Shown: in pieces, positions 11,449 to 24,600 of the stretch | How the letters are laid out: every line of letters starts with the position of its first letter | Numbering within the stretch: position 1 is the stretch's first letter | DNA from: Epiperipatus broadwayi | Lineage: Eukaryota > Onychophora > Udeonychophora > Euonychophora > Peripatidae | Length of the DNA stretch: 64,000 nucleotides | Direction of reading: 5' to 3' | NCBI GenBank assembly: GCA_028023455.1 | Contig: JAQFVV010006354.1 | Location: forward strand, 498,001 to 562,000 | The notes under the pieces: model-generated | Told to the model about the DNA's origin: nothing | The model's database searches: none | Seen by the model: only the letters and a program-made list of their open reading frames with translations | Made by a program: the position numbers and the translations under genes

Positions 11449-11930
11449 ATCAGTGGGAATTCATTAAATCTTGAGTGGTATTCGATGGTAGTCATTATCT
11501 CTTATGATGGCTTCAAATAATAAACACAGTGAGAACCATTATTTATGTATGGCCATTAAACATTTATTTAGACTTTATTAATAAGATGATGATGATAATG
11601 ATGCTTCCAGCCACAGCTTTATACCTAACTCACAACACAAATCTTTTATCAATGTATAATTATTTACCAAAATATTGTTATATTTAAACTATGTTTATAT
11701 GACTGACATCCATCAATGATGATTAAACTAATCTCACAAGACAATGATTAACTCTAAGAAATATATAAACTTCTTTTAATGAAAACAAATTAAAATTTAT
11801 TATTGGTTAATTATTAATAATAGAAATTGAAAATGTACATAATTAATAATAAAATCAGATACATTCAAATAATAATAATAACCAGAAGTCTTTCCCATTC
11901 CCCTTAATGAAACTTAAATTCAATCGTTAA
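11449..11930. repeat. LTR-like repeat fragment, right half, with right target duplication
   Basis: Positions 11449-11455 repeat the ATCAGTG target duplication. The following sequence is collinear with about 28440-28890 of the long LTR. Shared landmarks are GGAATTCA, the ATGATGATGATAATG-type tract, CCA-CCACAGCTT, an AATGAAAAC block and a pyrimidine-rich CTTTCCCATTCCCC near 11890. Homology fades after about 11930. Confidence 0.75.
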
Positions 11931-14900
11931 TATTATATAGCGTGATATGTGTATGTTCATATCTCTAGTGGGTGAATAGAAATCTTATATCATAGATACA
12001 TTTTAATTTTTAAAATAAACACCTGATACTCGCATATTGCATATAACATACATTTTTTATATCTATAATCTTAGAAAATAATGATGGACAAATAAGTAGA
12101 GAAAAGTTAGTTGAATTATAAAGATAAGAATATCTAAAGAAATTGGTTTCAAATTATTTATCTCAACTTCCATTAATCTATGTTATTAACTACTTTAAAA
12201 ATCTATCTCTCATGATGCTAAATTTCTACTCATCAATTCGTACACTTATACTCAACACGTACTCATGTAGGTATATTTATATCATTAGGTGTGTGTGTAT
12301 ATCTCACTTTCCATTATCAACAAAATTTGTATTTAATTTTTACATATAATATGAATAAACATATCTTCATGATATCTAAATACATAAAAAAAAAAAAAGA
12401 CATTTTATCAAAAAAATACACGTGTACGTGGTTACAGATAATGGTAATTAAATAATACATACCATGCTAATAAAGTCAATATTCATCATTATTAAAAAAC
12501 TTTTTCTAATAATCGATTCTTACTTTTAGTACATTGTTGAGAGAGAAATATTTATTTAAAAGAGAATCGTTAATAATCATTGAGAAAACAAAATTAAAAT
12601 TGATATTACCAAGTTCTTTTATTTTCGATGTAGAGACAGTTTCAATGAGTCTAAGGAATTTCATTTTGAGAATCAGCTTGTTTAAATTAAGAATTTGAAT
12701 TCAGCCACATACCAATGTTTAACACTTGTAGATTTATCAGTTACAGTGGTTTACTGGAAAAGTTTTAGGGGTGGGGGTTGCAATTCTGCTTTACTGTGAT
12801 GATGATGCTGTGACATCAGTTGCATTTATTTAGGGACTATTATAACACTGGGATCGTTTCTTCATTTCTATAGACAAATGGATATCTCTGCTTTTTATAT
12901 AAATGTCAGCATATTTGCTTTGTGCTTTTATATGAATTCGGCAATGGCATAGGTGAAATAATAACAGGATTCAAATCAGCCATAGGATGTTAAATGTTAT
13001 TTCCATGTTAGATTTTAACTCTTCTGATGTTCATGTATATAGTTTTTGCGATCAGTCACTGGGACTGTCCAATAAAATATCTTTTCTTTACCCCTCCATT
13101 ATTTGTAGAAACCTTCAAATATAAAAAAAAATGATGCATGGCTTCTAAGAGGCAATAAGACTTATTCTGCTCTGCTGTCTTATTTTTCAGACTATATATG
13201 TGCTGGCATTTTGATGACATCACACACATTTTGTTATTGGAACACCAAGTTATCCGTAAATTATACTTTATCAGTGCAGCTGTGGTCCAAACGATCTGGT
13301 GTCTCTGTAATTTTAATAGTTTGTTAATGAGTCATTGTTCTCATTCTTCCAAATTTCACACATTGAAGTTAAGTCAAAATTGAGCCCATATTTCTCTCTC
13401 AACCTGGACATTCCTTTCGAACAAAATAAGAAAAACTGGACTTTAAATAATATATAAGAAAAACAACTTTTTTTACATAGAAAATACATATTATTTAAAA
13501 ACTCTTAATATATTTGTAAATGTTTATGCTCTAGTGTTTGTAAATACACACACGCATATACATATCTCTTTTCTACTCATATCTGTAAAAACCTGACTAT
13601 CAAAAATAATCTAAACAATTTGAAAGCTACAGATTATTAATATTAAAGTCATAGAATAAATTAGTAATGATAAAATATTGTTAATAAAGAAAGAACTTTA
13701 GATATGCAGTAAATATAGAAAGTTAATAAGCAAACTTAGAAAAATGATACTGTATGGAATTTATGTCTACAGACAACTATTTATTAATGCTTAATATATT
13801 TAATTCATAAATAACTAGCAAACTATTTAAAGACATATATATATATTGTCCTCTTTCATTAATAAAATCAGTTGAATAGAGAGAAAAAAGAAAAAAAAAT
13901 ATTTCTTCCACTTTCCTTCTGAGGCTTTTGGGATTTGTAATGTAGAGTTTGAACTCGATATTCTACAATACATATCATTGCAGAAATGAATAATGATATT
14001 CATATATTGTTCATTATTATAATCCTATAATTGAAAAGTGTACAATGACTATTATATCTGAAAAGATAAACCATCAAATAAATCATCTTAAGGAAGCAAA
14101 AGGAATGGTTACCAATTTTGGTATTCTTGGGAATTAAAAAAAGACTGTCAACAGCTGGAGTATTTAATTGAATTGTGCATAAGTATTATTATATTTGTAG
14201 ATGTAGATTTAAGTAAAGTAAAAAACAATATCCTCTAGAATTAAATTAATTTTAATCTTATATATATGACTTTTTTTTTTTTTCAAAATTATAGCTTTCT
14301 CTAGGAAACTTATTGGATTGTCATGTATTTTAATTGCAGATGAATTTTTTGGACGTAAAAGTATTTGTTAATCAAGAAAGATGTGCTCATGTGTGTGATA
14401 ATTTAAGAACAATTGTTTTGATCTACTGAATTTAGATTTTTTTAATATACTGTACTAGCAAAATTCTTAAAAGAATTGCACATAAAGTTCAAAATGTTTA
14501 TTTTCAGTTAAGATTCTAATTATTTTTCTAAACTTTTGTTATTATAATAATAGCTGAAAACATATTTCTGATGAGAGCACTTTATCAAAATTCTTAGTTG
14601 TAAATGTTTTTTTTTTTTTTTTTACTTTGACCACATTGATAGTGAATCAAATTTAAATATATGATTGTAGTAGTGTGAAGCTATAAGTAGTTTAGAAGTT
14701 GTATTTCTTAGCTCATTTGTAACTGGAATACATATTAAAAATATAAATGTGTTATTAAAGGTTTATTATTGTTTAACTTTTAAGATAATATACTTATGAA
14801 CAGTAAAAAATCTGGTATTGTTTTTTATGGAGACAAACATCTGAAATAGTATAAATAGTGAAAAGCATCAATATCAAGAGTATTGATCCTGTTGCAATCA

Positions 14901-15446
14901 TCTTTTGTGGAATAAATGATACTAAAACCATCTTTTGATATGTTCATAAATGTGTTTGCAAAATATTTAATTCTAAGAAAATGTAGAAATACGTAGTTTT
15001 ATTGATCAACATATAAATTGTTAGTAAAATATTACAATTTAATAACAGTGTTATACTGTAACACTAGAATAGATAAAATAATTTTGAAGTCTACTGAGTT
15101 ATGATTTGCAGTATATAAATATAATATGCTCCATTCTTTGATGGTTATTTGGTCTGTAAATGTATATATAGAAAATGCTGAGATAGTTAAATATTTCCGG
15201 GAATGCTTTTTTGAAATTTTGTTTGGGTTAAAATTTAAATATGTAGTTTCTGAATGGACAAATATTTAACTTTATTTTTAGCTTACTAAATGTAGTTTCT
15301 CAAAAACATTTATTAAACTAATTAATATGGGTGATATATTACAAATATGGATAATGAACAATTACAATATTAGATGAGTTATGGAACTAACATTATTGAG
15401 TTAAACAGGGATAGGTATTTAGTGGTTAAGTTCTTTGTTAACTTTA
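11931..15446. other. 3.5 kb AT-rich sequence without recognisable gene
   Basis: Only short frames occur, the longest being 12143-12349 and 13198-13383, neither with a domain. Poly-T runs lie at about 14271-14283 and 14607-14624, and CA/TA-rich stretches near 13545-13565 and 13840. Weak resemblance to the long LTR may continue to about 12480 (AAATTATTTA and CACGTG blocks). The 3' untranslated part of the minus-strand LINE probably lies at the right-hand end. Confidence 0.5.
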
Positions 15447-18400
15447 TTAGAGAGTCTGATATAGCTTCCATGTCTCTTGAAAAATGAATGTTGTGGCAAG
15501 AGTTTTGTCTCTTTGTTTAATTTTCTCTATGCTCTGAATAAATAATGAGTTTTCATCTGGCTTGGGATGTTGGTATTGTGCCTTGCACCTTACAATCCAA
15601 ATGGCATAGGTGATGAAAATTGACAGCCTGATTGTAGGAATATCTCTTCCTGGAATGCATTCTTTTATATTAAGTATTTTGTAGTAATCTATCTTTGAAT
15701 TGTTAAATATTATTGTTTTAATATTACCTAGACCCATGCATGTTTTAATTATGTGGTCAAATGTTTCCTCATCCCTGCCACAGCTGTGGCAAATTGTTTG
15801 GACTTTGGTGATAGACCTTTTATATCTGAGGAACCAGTTGACCGGCATGGCATCCAGATTAATTTTAAGTAAGTAATCTAAGTATTTTGATTCTAGAGAC
15901 CAATACTTGAATAGGGTAATCAGCTTGTGATTAGTTATTCTTAATCTTGTAGAAGAGATTTGATTATTTTGTTTAAGGATGCGATGGGCATCCCACAGCT
16001 TGATCTTGCTTTGATAGTTGTTATGAGCATTTGTATTTTGTTGCATTGTTGACAGGATTAGGTGGTCAAGACAGCTTAATTTTTTGGGGGGTGGGGTGTC
16101 GGTAGGAATTATGGATTCGGTGATCTGGTCATGGCCATACTTTTGGACTAGATTATATATCAGAGTGAGTGATTTCTGATAGTTTATTGAAGTGATGGAA
16201 TGTAGAGACATTCCATTTAATCTTTTGTTTTCCTGCATGTTTCTCATGCTGATGGAAACAGTTTGCCCTTTCCATAGTAATCTTGAGCAATATTGCTCAA
16301 TTTTCTTGATGAATGTTTTATTTGCATTCAACATTGGCAGGTAGTATGCAATTTTGCTGTAAATCTTTATATTTAGCAGTGAAACCTTACCATAGAGCGA
16401 AAGGTATATCTTTGAGAGGGTCTTAGTGATCTGGTCTGTGGACTGGAGGATTTTTGCCTGAAGTTCTTTAGACATTGCTGATTGCAATTTTGAAATATTA
16501 AATCCCAGAAATTTCTGTGGTTCAGCTTGGAAGCGCGATTTGATTTTTTTGCCAGATAGGATAGACCAAGCTGTGGATTTTCCTGTATTTATTTTTAGGT
16601 CTGATAGATTGATATATTTGTCCAATATTTCATATAGTGTGTTTAGATATTTCTGAGTTGGCAGAATGATCAAGACATCATCCATGTAAGCAACTGCCTT
16701 GATCGCTCTTTTGAGTCTGGGTATATATACTCCAGGTAGGTTATCTTCAATGTCTTTAAGAAGTGGATTGATGTAACAGGCAAACAGGAGAGCACTGAGT
16801 GGAGATCCTTGTGGGATTGAAGTATTCGGAGTAAAACTTTGTATATACTCCATTGAGTGATATGTGAATTTCTCTATTGTGTAGTAAATTGTCCAGTATC
16901 TCAATTATCTGGGAGGGAACACCAAGACCCTCCAAAATATTCAGCAGTGTGCTGATATTGACTGAGTCAAATGCCTCAGATATGTCAAGTTGTATGGCAA
17001 TGGGCTTGGATTTTCTGTTGGTTCTGATGTAATCCAAGAGTATTTTGGTTTCACCAATTGCCGTGAATGCTGATGAGCCTTTTTTGGCATACTGAGAGGG
17101 CATGATATGACTCAAGGATTTTATGTTGTATCTTATCCTTAATGACACCCTCTATAATCTTTATTAAGAGTGGAGACATGGATATGGGTCTTATGTTGTT
17201 TATATCAGTAGGGTCTTTGCTCTTTTTGGTAAATGGCACCAATGCAACTGGATATAAATTTTTAATGAACCTTTGCTTTTGTGCAAGATGGTCAATCATT
17301 AACATGATGATTGGGACAGTAAAATTGCTTAAGTGGGAGAGGAGAAATTTAGGTATCCCATGCATTCCAGGATGGATGCTGTCTGGAAGGGAGCATAGTT
17401 TGTTTTTAATATCTTGGACTGTGATCAAATGATCATCACTGGATGAATGTCTTGTCCAATCACGATCTACTGATGAATTGTGTTTTTTTAATTTATTTTC
17501 AAAGTGTAGTTTAATTTTTTCAAGCATGTGGTATCCAGTCATGCTGGTGCCCTGATGTTTAATTAGTATTGGAGTATTTTGTTTTTTCTGTGGCCCCAGT
17601 GCCCACCTGAGATATCCTCTAGTCCAACAATATTGAGGAGCCAGATATATCTTGGATCTTTTCAGAGACACATATTCAGCAAGGGCTTTTTGCTTTGCTT
17701 TATATTCATTCTTAAGTGAGATGATGTCATCTATCGAGTTGCTTTCGGTAGATAACTGTTTAAGCTGAGCATTAATGTTCTCTAGGTCCTTTAATAATGA
17801 GGTTGCGCACTTTGACCTGCGGGAGTACTGGACTATTAGAGTTTGCAGAATTCCCACTAGAGCAAACCAAGCCTCCTCAGGTGGTCTTGAACATATATCT
17901 ATTTTCCTAAATAGAATATATGCCTCTGATGGGATGGCTTCAGTTATGTTGGCCTTTGTTAGCATTCTAATTGTTTTGTTGTGATTCAGTTGTGTGAGGT
18001 TATCAATTTGCATTGAGATGACCACTGCAAAGTGGACAGAGAATGCTACCGGCTGAAGCACTGCCTCCATAATGTAATGGAATTCGGGTGTGTAAAAGAC
18101 CAGATCTATCAAAGATCTGTGTCTTCTGGTATAGAATGAAAAAGCACTATCTGGAAAAAAACTTTCCCTGCTAAGAAAGCCTCTATTCAGAAGATGAAGG
18201 TATTTATTGACTAATTCTCTATAGGAAGTGTTAAATCCCAACAATCACTGTTGGCCAGCTACTGGTGGAGATTATCAGGTTGATGCTGTTAACTATTTTA
18301 ATATATGAACTAACATTGGTAGGAGTGTATATGTATATAGCATTAAAGGTGGTAGTTCCATATGTGAGTTTGATAGATATTATATTTTTGTCTGTAAGTA

Positions 18401-18684
18401 ATTTTAAAACTATCTGGAGCATTTTTACTATTTATAATTATGCCTACTCCTCCAGCTGCTACATTACTAGTGCTAAACTGAGTGTAACCCAGTTTGGATA
18501 GTTATTCCATGATAATACTGCTGGAATTTATGTGATATTTAGTTTCTCCCATGAATAGTATATGTGGTAGATTGTTTTGAAACCAGTGTTTTATGGCATA
18601 TACACGGGCAGTGGAGTTGATACCTCTTATATTCAAACCCACAATCTTACAATTAATAGTCTGCATTGTGTTGGTGACCATCAT
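15447..18684 (-). pseudogene. LINE ORF2: endonuclease / reverse transcriptase, frameshifted
   Basis: ORF2 starts at the ATGATG at 18684, about 20 bp after ORF1 ends. The endonuclease begins VGLNIRGINS and continues FMGETKYH. An in-frame TAA at about 18505 precedes GGVGIIINSK. The next piece, 18422-18231, ends at the damaged GDFN position, here IVGI. Frame 18244-17051 holds the endonuclease end (RSLIDLVF) and the RT start (NNIRPISMSPLLIKIIEG). Frame 17148-16756 holds QLDISEAFDSVN (motif A). Frame 16904-15447 holds IPQGSPLSALLF (motif B), AYMDDVLIIL (motif C, with YMDD instead of the usual YADD), FLGFNIS, and a C-terminal finger CHSCGRDEETFDHIIKTC. Four frame changes make it non-functional. The plus-strand frames in this interval are shadows. 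Confidence 0.88.
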
Positions 18685-18702
18685 AGATAACCGCAAGTGG
18701 GT

Positions 18703-21029
18703 TTATAGATGGTGAATTGGTCTTATATTTGGTCGGAGGACTTGAGAATCTTCTGAAAAGGTTGGTGTTAAAAGATTGACAGATTCACATGTGTCTTCTC
18801 TATCTATTCCATTTGATGGGTTTGGAATTATAGGATTACTTGTCTTTCTTATCTTCTTGATACTGCTTGTTGTGCTAGATTTAATAGTATTTGCTGGAGC
18901 TATGGAACTACAACCTTCATCTTCTGAGTCTCCCTTTTGGTTTGTGAAAGATTTCCTTTTATTGTTTATAATTATGGATTGTGTAAGCTCCATTTCAGTT
19001 TCATCATTAGGTTTATACTCAGATTCAATGTGTGTTTTATTTTTACAAGACAACTTCTTAATTATTTTGTTTTGAGTCTTGCCTCTATTCAGATCTGGTA
19101 TTTGTTTTTGCGAAGGTAGTATTTTATCCTGATTGTTGGTGTGTATCAGATTGTATAGCTGTTTTTGATTGTGTGTAGCTGTGTTTAAATCTTTTGGTTT
19201 TATCTTTGTTAGTATAGGTACATTGTTACTTGAGAACTTTTGTGTGTTTTGTTTGTTTGTGGTATGTGGTAAGTTTAATGAAGTTTTAAAATTTAGTAAT
19301 TGGTTATCTCTTTGAAGTGAGTTGGTTGTGTTAATATTTTGGTCTATTGAGAAACACAGCTTATCACTTTGGTTTGTTTTGGGTAAGGGTTGCACATTTT
19401 GATCTATTTCTGAACATTTATGGTTTTGGTTGTTTCTTTCTCCACATTGGGAGCAATTCCTTGTCATGCACTCTGATCAAGTGTGTTCTTTGACCACAGG
19501 CAAAGCATTGGGGTCTTACTCCCAGAAATGTAAGAATCATAGGAGCTCCCTTGAAACTGATGGTAGTGGGTATATCTGTAGGTTTAATTCCTTGTTTCAG
19601 ATGCATTTCAAACACAGCAGTGTTAGATAATATTGCATCACCAGCCCTATCTTCTGGTAAATATACAGTTTTTTATCTTGCCAGATAATGCTGATGTTCT
19701 ATTGAAGTCAACATAGCAAATAAAATGTTTATTGATGGTCCTATTGTTGACTTTGAAATTATTTCTTTCGGCCCAAGTTTTGAACTCGACCGCTATATAG
19801 CGGTCGTTGGGATGTGTTAGTATTCTGTGAATGCCCGCACCCATAGACCCTTCTTTGATCATTGCACAGAATGAGTCTATGGGGAATTTGATAAGTGAGC
19901 AGTTAGGGTCTATGATGGCCATGATGAGACTTTTGTCACTATTATAATTCAGCAGTGATTTAAGCAAAAGATTAGGGATGGTTCTATTAAATCGAAATGA
20001 TAGATGATTATATTGGTCTTCTTCATAGTTGTCTGTTGTGAATATGTATTTATCTGTGGATATATTAGCGGGTTGTTTGTTAAAATTATCTTCCATGAGT
20101 TCGAGTAGTGTTGAGTTAGTTGGGTTTACCTGTAACGCATTTTCAGTTACTGTTGTGTTGCGATTTCCTGAGCTAGAATAGGATGAGTTTTTATCTGTTA
20201 CTCTTATTTTTGCTATATTAGCATATGTGTTTCTATTTTGTGCACTAAAGCTTGTTTGTGGTTGATTTATATGTGTATTATTTTTATTTGCTTGAATATT
20301 ATCGTTTAAATCTGTTGCAATATTAGATTTTCCTGAATACGTGCAAGTATTGACGGGGTTTCCTAGATTTCTGTTTTGCGCCCCTATCGGTAGCGCTTGT
20401 TTTCCTGAAGGTTTAACATTACTATTTTTCCCGATTAATATGTCATTATTTCCTGTGGATATGCTGTGAATTATTTCATTGTTTGATGATTTTAAAATAA
20501 ATGTGTTATTACTAATTTGATTTTTGTTGTTTAATTTCGGTTTTGAGTTGTGATTATTCTCTGATGGATGATCTTTCTTCATAAAATCTGTGCTGCCATG
20601 ACCGAAGGCTTTATCCCAGCCACTGCAAGTATCGGATCTAATTTCATGTTGGTTAACTTGATTTTGTGAATTATTGTTGACTAATTCCTGACAATAATTG
20701 GAATTTTGTTTTATATTTTCTTGTTCTTTTATTGTTTGAGTTTTATTTTTCTGTTTGATATGATTTTGGAAATCACTGTGATTTTCCTTTACGTGATCAG
20801 CTATATCTCCTGCGTTAAGGTTCGGGCTTAGCATTAATGCTGCATCATGCTCCGAGCTTCGTATTTTTTTTGTTCACTTTTTGCTGCGTTTTTGAATTTT
20901 ATTTGTGTCAGAGTTTAATTTCGGCTTTTTGGGCAGAATTGCTTGTGTTTTATTAGATGTTGATTGTTTATTTGTATTTACTTTTATTTTTGGGACTGGA
21001 GAAGCTTCGCTATTGATGAGTGAGTCCAT
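18703..21029 (-). pseudogene. LINE ORF1: gag-like zinc-knuckle protein, frameshifted
   Basis: This is the probable RNA-binding partner of ORF2. The first visible part (MDSLINSEASPV at 21029) is basic and polar. After a stop near 20880, frame 20834-19647 is very rich in Asn, Gln, Ser and Lys. It then becomes more ordered (LLLKSLLNYNSDKSLIMAII and EFKTWAERNNFKV), the region where LINE gag-like proteins carry an RRM-like fold. Frame 19615-19418 has FLGVRPQCFACGQRTHLIR, the start of a CX2CX4HX4C knuckle. A small deletion then shifts to frame 19467-18703, which finishes it and adds a second Cys/His cluster (CSQCGERNNQNHKC). The tail is low-complexity. At about 775 codons it is longer than many ORF1 proteins. 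Upstream coding may reach 21180 in another frame. Confidence 0.75.
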
Positions 21030-21305
21030 GCTATCCGTTTTAAATAAACTTCTATTATTTTGTCCGGAGATTACATAAGTGTCCGATACCTGAGCATTAT
21101 GCTCTGGGCTCCGGACTTTTTTGATTCTTTAGATTTAACTGATGTAATTTTTGATTTGCTTTCACATTTATCGTATGTTTTCCTAATGTAAAATTTATAA
21201 TGGTTTGTGTCATATTGCTTTTTTCTCAACAAATAACATAAATAGATTACTTAATAACATCTAAAATTCAAGTTTAATCAAAATTCTATTATATATAGAT
21301 CGATA

Positions 21306-21635
21306 TGTGGATGTGGCTTATAATACATCGGTGAATCTAAGTGTACATTTGAGAAGAGAATAAAAGAGCATATGCTTTTATATAATAGAATTCAAATAGT
21401 GAAACAATCTGGAATAGATGTAAATAAACCTTCATCATCTGTTATATTTGATCATAATAAATCTTGTCAATATGGATTTAAATTTCATTATAAAAATATG
21501 AAAATTATTCAAATTGAACATTGTCATAATAAACGTAAAATAAAAGAGGCTAGGTTGATTTCAAGAAATCGCGAAATGTTAATGAATCGCCAGTCATCAA
21601 ATGTTAAGATAACAGAATTGTGGGAATTGAATTGA
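21306..21635 (+). pseudogene. Penelope-like element GIY-YIG endonuclease fragment
   Basis: The translation reads CGCGL-stop-YIGESKCTFEKRIKEH and then runs open from 21372 to 21635. A cysteine-bearing CxCG lead-in, YIGE, a following R in KRIKEH, a spaced HNK and H...KI, and a final KEARLISRN...NR...LWEL block are the order expected for the C-terminal GIY-YIG domain of Penelope-like retroelements. One in-frame TAA lies within the GIY-YIG core. The upstream RT part is missing. The fragment sits just beyond the 5' end of the minus-strand LINE, so that LINE may have landed in an older Penelope copy. Confidence 0.75.
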
Positions 21636-24600
21636 ACTATGGGTATTGTTAAAGGTTGTCGCATTTTGATTATTCAATGTTATATAATTGATAAAGACTA
21701 CAAAATGCATAGTTGAAAGTACTTCTAAAAATAATATAAATTGTACTATATTTTGATATATATATTCTGACCTTGTAATTATGCATCCTCACTTCCAGAT
21801 AGTGTAAAATATTACAAAATAAAAATGGGTTCTAGCTCAGTTATTAGTTAATAACTAAATATTCAGTATTAAAATTAAAATATTCCACTAGCTCAAATTT
21901 AAAATTCGAATAAGGTTCAATTTATAAAAAATATATTAAATAAATATTTAATATTTTCATGAGACTTGAAGTGAAAATACAGGTGACAAGATAGATTACA
22001 TTGAGCCAATATCCCACAGGATACTACCTCAATGGCATAAGAACACTATCCCCCTTATTACTATTTCAAATAACAAACTCATAGTATTCTTATGACTTTA
22101 ATAACTTCTACTCGATAAGATTAAACTAATAATTAAATTTTAATTTTCTATTTAATAATAATCTAGCTCAATAAAATAATCTCAGGTTCATAAAATTTAT
22201 TCTAAGTTAATTTTAAATATAGGGTAGCAAAATATGAGAAGGGATTTTATGTCATAATCTACTACACTTAAACTCATAATAACAATAATAATATTCTTCA
22301 TGTAATGATATAATAAATACGTGGTAGCATTTTAATAATCTGACAAACAAAATATGTGTGGCAACTGATAGCATATAATTTAACATAATATTGTGATAAC
22401 TAATTTATGACCAATAAATAATGTAAGATTATGATTATTTAATTATAATGAATACCAATAAAATATTTAAATTCTTAAATAATTCTTTATTTATCTTTTT
22501 GTGCAAAACCATATATTTGTCTCAGTTATTATGCATATATCATGTTTTCATGCAGTGATGTGGAGAAATAAATAACTCTGACACAAAATTTTTTAAATAA
22601 CAAAATTTAACAAAGTTTACTACTAACAATACATAACTAAACAATTTATTTACATTATTTACAGTGGATATCCTTAACCTTTTTTATTTTACAGTTTGAT
22701 CTACCTGGTTATAAAAAAAATAATTTATATTTCAATTATATTTTATTTAGATTTAGGACAAAATTTAAAAAAATGTTATTATTTGGTTTCTCATCATGGT
22801 TAACTTATTACAAATAAATTTATCTACTTTATTAGCAACAGCATTTTATCTCTAATATTGTTAAACTATCCTATTTTAAAATTCATACTTAGAAACATTC
22901 CATAGAAAACAAAATTTTATAATGAGTATGGATTTCTCAAAATATTAAAAAAAATTCATCTTGCAAAGTCAAAGAATCTTACACAAACTATTATCCAAAA
23001 TTCAGTACTAGGTTTTAGTATTTATCACACAATGTTTACTAATCATAATATCTTCTTCTTTAAGCCTTAGTTTAGTGTGATATAAGTTTAATCATTAATA
23101 GATTTCTGTTAATCAATAAACAAAAATATACTATGCATATTGTTTACATAATCTACTTTGTACTATTGTATTTTTAAAAAAAATATGCAATACTTATTTT
23201 CTCTTAACAAAAAAAATAATACTAAAGCATTTAAAATTATTATCACTTTAAAAAATATCTTTATTTAGATACCTTATTTTAAAAATTTTATATTTCATTT
23301 CCAAAATAAAATTCAAAATATATTTTATGATTCTTTTCTTTCCCTAGGACACTTTGGATCTTCAAATTTAAGTTATAATATTCTGCTCTTTATAAGCAAA
23401 TAAACTAATCTTATCCAAAAATGATAGCACAACCTTAGTTCTAAATTATTTATCATTTCTTTTAAAATATCTTACTAAACGATGCAGTTACATGAAATAA
23501 AGATAGCGAAAATAGATGCATAGGATTAAGGAAGAAAGCTAGAGTATTTATCTGCCTAATATCCTCTAGTACAGGGATGATGTTAAAGCTATTTCTTCAG
23601 CTTTATTAGAACATCAAATATTTAAAGAAATATAAACACTGTCCAAATAAAATGTGTATCAGACATAGGGCTATGTTAACTATGCTGATAACCACATAAA
23701 GACTAAATATTATTCCCATTCCTTATCATATCCTATTTTAAAAAAATACATCATCTTGGTTTCCTGTTCACTAAGTACTTCCAAGTCACTATCTCAACAT
23801 TATTTCTCAAGATTTTTCTACATCTTACATCGATAAAATAACTATCTGCATTTACAAAACAATAAATAAAATTCATTAATAGTTAAACAATCTTACTATC
23901 CCATAAGAAAAGTCTGCTTACTTCATTGCTCTGTATGTTTAATCATATACGACTTACTTAGACAATATTTGAATATCCCATATAAAATTTTTAAAAAGAA
24001 TCACATAATTATTTGTTATGTTGGATTATATCACTAATAAAAAAAAATAAAAAAAAATTGTTGTATGCATATTTCCAAATTAATCCTATCTCATAATGTT
24101 TTTTAAAATGTTGTATAAAATGCGTTACATATAATTTAAAAAAAACTTTTACATTTATTCTTCCAATTTATGGATGATCTAAAGAAAACAAAAATATACA
24201 TTATAAAATTATTAATAGTTATTATTATTACCAATAACCTTTATCTAGTCATCGTGTTCAGTAGGCTTCCTTTGTCCACTTGAGCATTGCAGATATAGAA
24301 AAAAAATTCATACCCATACACTTTATATTAAAATATTTTTTAGCTAAATTATTAGATTGTTATATTATAAGATTTTAATATTAACAAATTAATGTTTTTA
24401 TGTTTTTCCTAATCTTATATGAAATTTTAGATTTAAATTAGGTCAACAAAATAAAAAGAATCAAAACTATAGTTACATATTTTTCTTGACGATTTTTTCT
24501 GATAAGTCCAAAATGCTTATTATTTTCTCTAGAGTTTTTAAAAAATGTTCTCCAAGCGCGTTAAAGTTTAAATAAAAATAATTATTAATCCATTTAGTAA

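Larger units (their letters stand above)
15447..21213 (-). mobile_element. Two-ORF non-LTR retrotransposon (L1/Tx1-like), inactive
   Basis: A minus-strand LINE. ORF1 (about 21029-18703) encodes a gag-like zinc-knuckle protein, and ORF2 (about 18684-15447) an endonuclease, a reverse transcriptase and a C-terminal zinc finger. ORF1 and ORF2 are separated by about 20 bp. A gag-like ORF1 with CCHC knuckles plus a C-terminal CCHC finger in ORF2 and no RNase H suggests the L1/Tx1 group, but clade assignment needs a tree. No poly(A) tail or target duplication was found, so its ends are approximate. A possible upstream ATG lies at 21213. Several frameshifts in both ORFs inactivate it. Confidence 0.85.

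Noticed and set aside
18776-19119. Plus-strand frames of 99 and 60 codons
   Set aside because: They are antisense to the conserved LINE ORF1 on the minus strand.
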